This document shows, piece after piece, positions 8,692 through 15,796 of a DNA stretch of 64,000 bases. The DNA is taken from the NCBI RefSeq assembly GCF_018334155.1, contig NZ_JAGXTP010000001.1, positions 2,607,821 to 2,671,820 on the forward strand, in the 5' to 3' direction. The notes under the pieces are model-generated. The model was given only the letters and a program-made list of their open reading frames with translations, made no database searches and had not been told where the DNA came from. The DNA is from Devosia litorisediminis (GTDB lineage Bacteria; Pseudomonadota; Alphaproteobacteria; Rhizobiales; Devosiaceae). Numbering within the stretch: the stretch's first letter is position 1; every line of letters starts with the position of its first letter. A program made the position numbers and the translations under genes.

Positions 8692-8997
8692 GATGGCTCC
8701 CGGTGTTTATCGCCCCCGATCTAGCGCGCACTGGTCGGGGCGACAAGCGCGGGAGGCGGGCGATCAAAGTGTCGGGAGACGGCTGACTTCTGCTGCCTGC
8801 GAGCTTCTGGCACATTGGCAGCGCGGGCTTTGCAGTTTAGAACGAGTCTCATGTTGATGGTCCAAATCGTGGGCCTCGACATTTCGGCGCGGCAAGCAGC
8901 GAGAGATTGACGTGGGTCAATGCACCAGCTGCCGCAGCTTATATGGCTAGTCGAGATCGGACGCCGACCTGTCCGCGACAGACAAAAGGACGTTTCG
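8692..8997. other. Intergenic region before hemA
   Basis: A 306-base gap between two divergent genes. Apart from the FixK/FNR-like box at 8907-8920 and the AAGGA ribosome binding site at 8986-8990, I see no gene, tRNA or strong hairpin. Confidence 0.6.
8907..8920 (+). promoter_or_regulatory. FixK/FNR-like box upstream of hemA
   Basis: TTGAC-GTGG-GTCAA is a perfect 5-bp inverted repeat with 4-base spacing, the geometry of FNR/FixK/FnrL boxes. It lies 77 bases before the hemA start codon. Low-oxygen control of hemA by FnrL-type regulators is known in Rhodobacter. Confidence 0.7.
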
Positions 8998-10278
8998 ATG
9001 GACTATCGCGGCATATTCGAAGATGCGGTTGATACGCTACGGGCGGAAAAGCGCTACCGGGTCTTTGCTGACCTCGAGCGGGTTGCGGGCCATTTCCCCA
9101 AAGCCATCTATCGCGACGATGCCGACAATGAGCGCGACATCACGATCTGGTGCTCCAATGACTATCTGGGCATGGGCCAGCACCCCAAGGTGATCGGCGC
9201 GATGCAGGAGACCGCAGGCAAGCTTGGCGTTGGTGCCGGCGGCACGCGCAATATTTCGGGCACCAATCGCCCGCTGGTCGAGCTTGAGCGTTCGCTCGCC
9301 GACCTGCATCGCAAGGAAGCGGCGCTGGTGTTCACATCGGGCTTTGTGTCCAATGAAGCGGGCATTTCGACCATTGCCCGGCTGCTGCCGGACTGCATCA
9401 TCTATTCGGACCAGCTCAACCACGCCTCGATGATTCAGGGTGTGCGTCAGTCCGGCATGCAGAAGGTGATCTTCCGCCACAACGACGTGGCCCATCTGCG
9501 TGAACTGCTCAGCCAGGTCGATCGCAAACGGCCCAAGTTGATCTGCTTTGAATCCGTCTATTCGATGGATGGCGATATCGCCCCGATCAAGGAAATCTGC
9601 GATCTGGCCGAAGAGTTCGGCGCCCTGACCTATATCGACGAAGTGCACGCCGTTGGCATGTACGGCCCCCGCGGCGGCGGCATGGCCGAGCGTGATGGCC
9701 TGATGGACCGGATCGACATCATCGAAGGCACTCTGGCCAAGGGCTTTGGCACCATGGGCGGCTATATTGCCGCCAACAAGGCGATCATTGATGCTGTGCG
9801 CTCCTATGCGCCCGAGTTCATCTTCACCACCGCCCTGCCCCCAGCGCTGTGCGCTGCTGCCCGGGCGTCTATCGAGCACCTCAAGGTCAGTGGCCATGAA
9901 CGCATGATGCAGCAGCGTCAGGCACGCGTGACCAAGGCTATTCTGGCCGATGCCGGCCTGCCGGTGATGGACACCGAAACCCATATCGTGCCGTTGATGG
10001 TGGGGGATGCGCGTCAGTGCAAGGCGGCCAGCGACATGCTGCTGGAAAAGCACAACATCTATATCCAGCCGATCAATTATCCCACCGTGCCCAAGGGAAC
10101 CGAGCGCCTGCGGATCACTCCGACACCGCTGCATACCGATGAGATGATCTTCGAGCTGCGCCACGCGCTGGTCAGCGTCTGGACCAGCCTGGAACTGCCG
10201 CGCGAGCGGGCCGATGCCCGGATCACGGCGAGCAAGCTCACCTCGGGCGATCTGACACTGCCCACCGTCGGCGGGTAG
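8998..10278 (+). CDS. hemA: 5-aminolevulinate synthase
   Basis: A 426-residue PLP enzyme that condenses glycine with succinyl-CoA to 5-aminolevulinate, the first step of the C4 route to heme. The catalytic lysine is Lys248 in [13 protein letters not shown]. Other family landmarks are [13 protein letters not shown] and [14 protein letters not shown]. The start at 8998 has AAGGA 7 bases upstream and gives the usual [11 protein letters not shown]-terminus. The enzyme is characteristic of Alphaproteobacteria. A FixK/FNR-like box upstream suggests higher expression at low oxygen, matching the demand from respiratory cytochromes. Confidence 0.96.
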   Translation: MDYRGIFEDAVDTLRAEKRYRVFADLERVAGHFPKAIYRDDADNERDITIWCSNDYLGMGQHPKVIGAMQETAGKLGVGAGGTRNISGTNRPLVELERSLADLHRKEAALVFTSGFVSNEAGISTIARLLPDCIIYSDQLNHASMIQGVRQSGMQKVIFRHNDVAHLRELLSQVDRKRPKLICFESVYSMDGDIAPIKEICDLAEEFGALTYIDEVHAVGMYGPRGGGMAERDGLMDRIDIIEGTLAKGFGTMGGYIAANKAIIDAVRSYAPEFIFTTALPPALCAAARASIEHLKVSGHERMMQQRQARVTKAILADAGLPVMDTETHIVPLMVGDARQCKAASDMLLEKHNIYIQPINYPTVPKGTERLRITPTPLHTDEMIFELRHALVSVWTSLELPRERADARITASKLTSGDLTLPTVGG

Positions 10279-10299
10279 TTTTCGGCGCGATCAGGCAGC

Positions 10300-10935
10300 T
10301 CAGCTGGTCAGGACGATCCGCATCAGATCGGCCGTGTTGCGGGCGCCGAGTTTTTCCATGACCCGGGCGCGGTGCACCTCAATGGTGCGCGGCGAAATCC
10401 CCAGCGCACGACCGGCTTCCTTGTTGGACTGGCCATTGGTGATCAATTGCAGCACTTCGCGTTCGCGCGGGGTGAGTTGTTGAAAGCCGCGTACCTCAAC
10501 AGCGCGGCGCCCACCCTGCATGCCGTTCAAATGCACATCCTGGCAGAGTGCCTCGCGGATGTCGGTCAGCAGATGCTCGGTATCGATGGGCTTGCTGATG
10601 ACATCGGAGGCGCCGATTTTCATGGCGGTGACGGCGGCTTCAAGCTGTGGATAATCGGCCAGCATGAAAACCGGCGTTCCCGTTCCCATCGACTTGACCC
10701 GCCGCAACAGGCTTAGCCCGCTCTCCTCGCCCAGCCTGAGATTGAGCACCACGACATCGGGTTTTCGCCGTTCAAGCCCAATCAGAAAATGGGCGGCCTC
10801 CACCGAGAAGGTGGTCTGAAACCCCTCGAGCCGGAACAGCACGCTGAGTGCCTCGCATGTGGCCGGATCGGAATCGACGATGTGCACCAGCCGATCGCGG
10901 TTGAGTGAAGACCGATAATGGATGTTGTCGCTCAT
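10300..10935 (-). CDS. FixJ-family regulator with a degenerate receiver
   Basis: A 211-residue protein with a receiver domain (about residues 14-130) and a LuxR-type DNA-binding domain (LTPREREVLQLITNGQSNKEAG, about residues 153-211). The phosphoacceptor Asp is replaced by Asn65 (VVVLNLRLGEESG; the codon is AAT), the switch Thr by Ala93, and the second acidic-pocket Asp by Ser22; Lys115 is kept. Normal aspartyl phosphorylation is therefore unlikely, and activity may be set by expression, ligand or partner binding. It converges with hemA. A cluster of CCTAY motifs lies upstream and may be its own operator. Confidence 0.92.
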   Translation of the reverse strand: MSDNIHYRSSLNRDRLVHIVDSDPATCEALSVLFRLEGFQTTFSVEAAHFLIGLERRKPDVVVLNLRLGEESGLSLLRRVKSMGTGTPVFMLADYPQLEAAVTAMKIGASDVISKPIDTEHLLTDIREALCQDVHLNGMQGGRRAVEVRGFQQLTPREREVLQLITNGQSNKEAGRALGISPRTIEVHRARVMEKLGARNTADLMRIVLTS

Positions 10936-11041
10936 CTTGCCCCCTGCCCTGGCAAACTTGCTTCAAACCGACACCGCTCCAACGATGCGTTTGCGCTGGT
11001 AGTTTGCACTAAGGGTTCCCGCTCGCCGATACGGACTATAC

Positions 11042-11116
11042 GTAGGCGTTGCTACCTACTATAGGTTTATTTGCCTATTTCTGATCTGTCAATGGACTAT
11101 GTTCCTACCTTGTAGG
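11042..11116. promoter_or_regulatory. Cluster of CCTAY/RTAGG motifs, candidate operator
   Basis: Six copies of CCTA(C/T) or its complement lie within 75 bases: 11042-11046, 11055-11059, 11061-11065, 11074-11078, 11104-11108 and 11112-11116. Two pairs form perfect inverted repeats, ATAGG-N8-CCTAT and CCTAC-CTT-GTAGG. The region precedes the FixJ-like gene on the minus strand. Confidence 0.5.
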
Positions 11117-11120
11117 CGCG

Positions 11121-11146
11121 AAAAAGGCCAGCCCGGAGGCTGGCCT
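11121..11146 (-). terminator. Intrinsic terminator after mscL
   Basis: On the minus strand a 9-bp stem (AGGCCAGCC with GGCTGGCCT, 4-base loop) is followed by TTTT, just downstream of the mscL stop codon. Confidence 0.88.
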
Positions 11147-11153
11147 GATCGAC

Positions 11154-11582
11154 TTACTTCTTGCGCAGTGCGTCGCGAATTTCGGTCAGCAGCACCTCTT
11201 CCTTGCTCGGCGCCGGCGTGGCCGCAACTGGTTCGGCAGCGGCTTCGCGCTTCATCGAGTTGATACCCTTGACCACCATGAACAGCACAAAGGCCACAAT
11301 GGTGAACTTGACCACAGCGTTGATGAACAGGCCGATATTGAGTGTGGCGATACCAGCTTCCTGAGCAACGGCAAGCGATGGCACAGCAATGTTATCCGGG
11401 TTGGAGAGCACGAAGAACAGGTTCGAGAAGTCGATGCCACCCAGGATCAGACCGATCAGCGGCATGAACACGTCGTCAACCAGCGAAGACACAATGGCAC
11501 CGAACGCTGCGCCAATAATCACACCGATCGCCAGATCGACCATGTTGCCCTTGATGGCAAAGTCCCGAAATTCTTTAAACAT
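11154..11582 (-). CDS. mscL: Large-conductance mechanosensitive channel MscL
   Basis: A 142-residue inner-membrane channel that opens under hypo-osmotic tension. The N-terminus MFKEFRDFAIKGNMVDLAIGVIIGAAFG is the conserved amphipathic helix plus first membrane helix; the second membrane helix is near residues 78-105 and a charged C-terminal helix (SKEEVLLTEIRDALRKK) forms the cytoplasmic bundle. Length and order fit the pentameric family. It is a single gene with its own intrinsic terminator. Confidence 0.97.
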   Translation of the reverse strand: MFKEFRDFAIKGNMVDLAIGVIIGAAFGAIVSSLVDDVFMPLIGLILGGIDFSNLFFVLSNPDNIAVPSLAVAQEAGIATLNIGLFINAVVKFTIVAFVLFMVVKGINSMKREAAAEPVAATPAPSKEEVLLTEIRDALRKK

Positions 11583-11630
11583 TGGTAGCCCCTTTTGTTG
11601 TGTTCCGCCTTTCCCCAGGCGGCCCGCACG

Positions 11631-11685
11631 ACCCGCGGGTAAGTAGCATTGATGAGTGATGGGTCAAAAGCAATGACCCGCGGGT
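11631..11685. promoter_or_regulatory. Two copies of the palindrome ACCCGCGGGT
   Basis: The perfect 10-bp palindrome occurs at 11631-11640 and 11676-11685, 45 bases apart, in the divergent gap between mscL and the hybrid kinase. It could be a paired operator for either gene; no known regulator is assigned. Confidence 0.4.
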
Positions 11686-11752
11686 TGTTCTTGCGCAGGT
11701 TTGCGAGGGGGCAGATAGTCCGGAATATCCCCACAAAGGTCGCCTCTCGCCC

Positions 11753-13375
11753 ATGCCGCCAAACAGCCTTGCCCCAACCACCAGCCTGAGCCAGGCAATC
11801 GACCACATTCCGCAGGGCATAGCCGTGTTTGATGCCAGCCTGCGACTGGTAACGTCCAATGCGCGGTACAATTCGCTGCTTGAAGTGCCCGAAGTCCTGC
11901 AAAAGGTCGGCACGCCGCTGTTCGACATCGCGCTCTATCTGGGGGATCGCGGGGATCTGGGCGATGGCGACGCGGCGCGTCTGGCCATAGAGCGGATCAA
12001 CATGCTGACCTCTTCACCCGTCACAGTGACACAGCGACGGGGCAATGGGGGGCAGACACTGGAGTTTCATTCCAGCCGATTGCCCGATGGCGGCCTGGTC
12101 ATTGCCTTTGCTGATGTCACAGCGCGGGTCAAAGCCGAGCGCGAACTGGAACGGGTCAATCTTTCGCTCGAAGCGCGTGTTGCCGAACGCACGGCAGCGC
12201 TGACGCGGGTCAATACCGAGCTTGAAAGCGCCCGCGCCAAGGCCGACGCGGCCAATCATGACAAGACGCGGTTTCTGGCTGCGGCCAGCCATGACCTGCT
12301 GCAGCCGCTCAATGCAGCGCGACTCTATACCTCGACCCTGATCGAGCGGGCCAAATCAACGGGACTGGCGGAACTGGCCAATTCGATCGAAGCGTCACTG
12401 ACGGCAGTGGAAGACATCATGTCGGCGCTGCTGGACATTTCGCGCATCGATAGCGGGGCACTCAAACCCGCTCCTGTGCCGGTCGCTGCGCGCGACATGC
12501 TGAAGCGGATCGAGGTGGAGTTTGGCCCCATGGCACGCGAGCGCAATATTACGTTGCGCATCGTGCCGAGCAAAAGCTCGGTGCTGGTGGATCGCTCCCA
12601 TGTGGGTCGCATCGTGCAAAATCTGGTGTCGAACGCGATCAAATACACCAATCCGGGCGGCAAGGTGCTGGTCGGGTTGCGCCGTCGCGGCAATCGCATG
12701 CGGCTTGATGTAATCGACACCGGTATCGGCTTCAACAAGGACCAGCACCGGCTGCTATTCGCCGAATTTTCGCGGCTGGAGCGGGGCGCCCGCATGGCAC
12801 AGGGGCTGGGGCTGGGGCTGTCGATCGTGCAGCGTCTGGTGACCGCCCTTGGGCTGACCATGGAACTGGATAGCAGCGAGGGACGCGGATCGCGGTTTTC
12901 GCTGTTCCTGCCGCTGACCCGGACAATCCGTCCGACGGCCGAGATGGGGCCTGCGCCGGCTGAAACCAATTTCGGCACGCTGGGGCTCAAAGTGCTGTGT
13001 GTGGATAATGAGCGCGCCATCATCGAGGCCATGGAAGGGCTGCTGCGCCATTGGGGATGCGATGTTCGCAGTGCGCTATCGCTCAAGCAGATCGACAAGG
13101 AACGCCTGCTCGAGGGCTGGTATCCCGATCTGGTGCTGATGGACTATCACCTCGATCAGACCTCGGGGCTCGATGCCATTGAATGGCTACGGCACAATGT
13201 GGGTGGACATTTGCCGGCGGCGCTGGTGACGGCGGACCGCAGCCCAGCGGTGCGGGCACTGGCCGAGGAGCGCAGCATTGCGGTGGTGACCAAGCCGGTC
13301 AAGCCGGCAGCGCTGCGGGCGGCAATCAGTGGGCTGGCCAATCAAAGCCGCAGTCCCGGCGGCCGAAGCAGCTAG
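11753..13375 (+). CDS. PAS hybrid histidine kinase/response regulator
   Basis: A 540-residue cytoplasmic protein with no membrane helix. A PAS domain (about residues 10-120) is followed by a coiled coil (VNLSLEARVAERTAAL), a HisKA domain with His180 (AASHDLLQPLNAARL), an ATPase domain with N-box QNLVSNAIKYT and G-boxes DTGIGF and GLGLGLS, and a receiver with Asp464 (LVLMDYHLD). The H-box variant SHDLLQPLNAAR is that of NahK/ErcS'-type hybrid kinases. The nearby FixJ-like regulator may belong to the same network, but it lacks a phosphoacceptor. The signal is unknown. Confidence 0.93.
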   Translation: MPPNSLAPTTSLSQAIDHIPQGIAVFDASLRLVTSNARYNSLLEVPEVLQKVGTPLFDIALYLGDRGDLGDGDAARLAIERINMLTSSPVTVTQRRGNGGQTLEFHSSRLPDGGLVIAFADVTARVKAERELERVNLSLEARVAERTAALTRVNTELESARAKADAANHDKTRFLAAASHDLLQPLNAARLYTSTLIERAKSTGLAELANSIEASLTAVEDIMSALLDISRIDSGALKPAPVPVAARDMLKRIEVEFGPMARERNITLRIVPSKSSVLVDRSHVGRIVQNLVSNAIKYTNPGGKVLVGLRRRGNRMRLDVIDTGIGFNKDQHRLLFAEFSRLERGARMAQGLGLGLSIVQRLVTALGLTMELDSSEGRGSRFSLFLPLTRTIRPTAEMGPAPAETNFGTLGLKVLCVDNERAIIEAMEGLLRHWGCDVRSALSLKQIDKERLLEGWYPDLVLMDYHLDQTSGLDAIEWLRHNVGGHLPAALVTADRSPAVRALAEERSIAVVTKPVKPAALRAAISGLANQSRSPGGRSS

Positions 13376-14727
13376 GCAGCGGGGCTGAACAGCCCGGCCT
13401 TACGACGTTCAAGCGCCCACCAATAGATCACGCCTCGGGCGATGAACCAGCTGTGCAGCGCCAGCCACAGCCCCCAATTGCCCAGCAATGGCTGCGCCAC
13501 CAGCGCCACCGTCAGGAACACCACCAGCGAGATCACCATGCCATTGCGCATGGTGGCGTTGAGCGTGGTGCCAATCAGTATGCCGTCATAGACAAAGGCG
13601 GGCATGAAGGTGACGGTGCACAGCGCGGCGATGGGCAGATAGGTCAGGGCATAGGCCTGGACTTCGGCATTGGTGGTCATCACGCCAATAATCAGCGGGC
13701 CGGAAAAATACCAGGCCAGTCCCATGGAGACGGTCAGCACCAGACCCCAGACAAAGCTCAGTCCATAGGCCTGATCAAAGGCCGGACGCCAGTTGGCGCC
13801 CACGGCCTTGCCGGTCAATTGCTCGGCGGCCTGCGCCACCCCATCAAGGAAGAACGATACGACCATGAGCAGGTTGAGCAGCACAGCATTGGCTGACAGG
13901 GCCACCTCCCCCATGCGCGCGCCCTGCGCAGCAAACCAGGCATAGGCTCCCATCAGGGCTGCCGAGCGGATCATCAGATCGCGGCTGAGCCCGAACATGC
14001 GTTGCAGCGCCGTAGTATCGAGCAGTTCGATGCGCGGTGCCCGATCAAGCAGACGGCGCAGGCCACCATAGTGGCGCACCAGCAGAATCAAGCCGAGCAC
14101 GGCAGCAATGGTGCCGCCCAGCACAGTGCCCAGGGCCACCCCACGCACGCCCATGCCAAAGCCGAACACCAGCACAATGCTGGCCACAATATTGATGCCA
14201 TGCAGCAGGATCTGCAGCATCATCCCGGTCGCAGCGGCGGCACGCCCATAGAACCAGCCGAGCAGGCACTGGTTGATCATCACCACCGGGGCGGCCCAGA
14301 TACGAACGAAGAAATACTCGCTCAATGCAGCGCTGACGCCGGGCCCGGGCGCCAGCAACGCCTGGCTGGCCCAGTGCAGCGGCACGGCCAGCGCAATCAT
14401 GCCCAGACCGATGATAACGGCCAGCACCAAGGCGCGGCTGACGTGGAGCAGGCCGTCGCGCGGATCGCGTGCCCCGACCGCCTGTGCGGTCAGACCAGCA
14501 GTGCCGATGCGCAGGAAATAGGTCATCGAAAAGATGACATCAAAGATCAGGGCACCCAGCACCAGACCACCGAGCAGGCCGGCATCACCCAACCGGCCAA
14601 TGACGGTGATATCAACAATGCCGACAAGCGGCTCGGTGATGAAGGCCACAGAGGCCGGAACGGCTATCTTCCACACATCTGCATGGCGCACGACAAAGGG
14701 GTGTTGCGGACGGGCGCCGGTGGTCAT
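13372..14727 (-). CDS. MATE family efflux transporter
   Basis: A 451-residue inner-membrane protein with about 12 membrane segments arranged as two MatE repeats, the first beginning ITEPLVGIVDITVIGRLGDAGLLGGLVLG. Such pumps export drugs or metabolites in exchange for Na+ or H+; this subgroup is the DinF-like one. It overlaps the end of the hybrid kinase gene by 4 bases, tail to tail. It is probably the last gene of an operon with the two genes to its right. The substrate cannot be predicted. Confidence 0.93.
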   Translation of the reverse strand: MTTGARPQHPFVVRHADVWKIAVPASVAFITEPLVGIVDITVIGRLGDAGLLGGLVLGALIFDVIFSMTYFLRIGTAGLTAQAVGARDPRDGLLHVSRALVLAVIIGLGMIALAVPLHWASQALLAPGPGVSAALSEYFFVRIWAAPVVMINQCLLGWFYGRAAAATGMMLQILLHGINIVASIVLVFGFGMGVRGVALGTVLGGTIAAVLGLILLVRHYGGLRRLLDRAPRIELLDTTALQRMFGLSRDLMIRSAALMGAYAWFAAQGARMGEVALSANAVLLNLLMVVSFFLDGVAQAAEQLTGKAVGANWRPAFDQAYGLSFVWGLVLTVSMGLAWYFSGPLIIGVMTTNAEVQAYALTYLPIAALCTVTFMPAFVYDGILIGTTLNATMRNGMVISLVVFLTVALVAQPLLGNWGLWLALHSWFIARGVIYWWALERRKAGLFSPAA

Positions 14728-14743
14728 GGTGGGGCTCGCAGAC

Positions 14744-15415
14744 TCATTGGTCGGTGATCAGGGAGATCACCACATCTGCACGGTCCTGCGACAGACAGAC
14801 AAGATCATAATTGGGCAGGTCGTTACGCTCGATATGGGCGCGGTTGCGCTCTTCGCTGAACAGGCCTTCCTCGCCATGCCGCTTGAGCAGTCTGGTTTGC
14901 ACCAGATCACGCGGCACATCAATGAAGACGGCGTAGTCCAGCAAGGGCCGGGCGCCGGCAAACGGACCTTCGCTGAGCAGCAGATAGTTGCCCTCCACAA
15001 TCAGCACGCGAACTTCGGCCGCAACGGTGAAGGCCTTTTCGACGACATCTTCGATCTTGCGGGAGTAGCCGGGGCCACTGACTTCCTGCTTTGCCGATTT
15101 GAGGTGGTGCAGGAAGCTGACGAACTCGGCGCCTTCGAAGGTATGCGGCGCCCCCTTGTAGTCGGTTTGCCCCATGGCCTCGAGCTTGGCGTGCTTCATG
15201 TGGAAGCCATCCATGGGGATCAATTGGGCGCTACCGGGATGGGTGGCATTGAGCATGGTCACCAGTTCAGCGGCGAGCGTGGACTTGCCGGTGCCCGGAC
15301 CACCAGCGATGCCAATCATAATGCGGGCGTGAGCCTTGGATTCCATTTCGAGGATATGGGGCACCAGACGCGACAGGGCCTGCTGCGGGGTGAGGTTGAG
15401 GTGCTCGGGGGCCAT
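14744..15415 (-). CDS. P-loop kinase of the uridine/pantothenate kinase-like group
   Basis: A 223-residue cytoplasmic kinase. The Walker A motif GGPGTGKST lies near residues 37-45, and PMDGFHM followed by FEGAEFVSFL are typical of the phosphoribulokinase/uridine kinase family. A late motif DVPRDLVQTRLLKRH is the lid region. Related proteins are annotated as fructose-transport kinase (FrcK-like) or YggC-like nucleoside triphosphate hydrolases. The substrate is open: sugar or nucleoside. It overlaps the upstream small membrane gene by one base and is 16 bases from the MATE gene. Confidence 0.85.
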   Translation of the reverse strand: MAPEHLNLTPQQALSRLVPHILEMESKAHARIMIGIAGGPGTGKSTLAAELVTMLNATHPGSAQLIPMDGFHMKHAKLEAMGQTDYKGAPHTFEGAEFVSFLHHLKSAKQEVSGPGYSRKIEDVVEKAFTVAAEVRVLIVEGNYLLLSEGPFAGARPLLDYAVFIDVPRDLVQTRLLKRHGEEGLFSEERNRAHIERNDLPNYDLVCLSQDRADVVISLITDQ

Positions 15416-15705
15416 CAGCCTTTCCTCGTCAGTCGGATCAGCAGCCAGATGGGCACAACCAGAGCGGCGCCGGTGAGGATATAGCCGCCCAGGCTGCGGA
15501 ACACACCAGCACCATCGCGCAGGGCTTCGCGGAACAGCTCGATTGTGCCGCGCACGATCTGCTGGGCATCGACACCAAAGACCGACATGAGAAAACCAAC
15601 CAGCAGCGAGAGCAGAACGAGCCGGACAATCACCTTGCCCGGCCGGTCCCCGAGCAGGCGTTCGAACCTGGGTCGATCATACTCGCTGCGTGATGGATCA
15701 CTCAT
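15415..15705 (-). CDS. Small two-helix membrane protein (DUF6460-like)
   Basis: A 96-residue protein with an N-terminal charged segment (RSEYDRPRFERLLGDRPGKVIVRLV), a membrane helix near residues 28-45 and a second near residues 72-90. Small proteins with this layout are common in Hyphomicrobiales; I associate them with DUF6460 but cannot confirm it. It is the first gene of the minus-strand operon with the P-loop kinase and the MATE pump, and it diverges from the Lhr-like helicase gene. No function is known. Confidence 0.75.
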   Translation of the reverse strand: MSDPSRSEYDRPRFERLLGDRPGKVIVRLVLLSLLVGFLMSVFGVDAQQIVRGTIELFREALRDGAGVFRSLGGYILTGAALVVPIWLLIRLTRKG

Positions 15706-15796
15706 AATTGCTCCGGCTGTCTATTGTGCGTTGAGTGACCATATAGTGAGTTTTGTGATTTGCAGAAGCCTTCCGCGCTTCTGGCGGAGCTTCGAT

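Noticed and set aside
15706..15796. LexA/SOS box before the Lhr-like helicase
   Set aside because: I looked for the alphaproteobacterial GTTC-N7-GTTC motif and found none in the gap.
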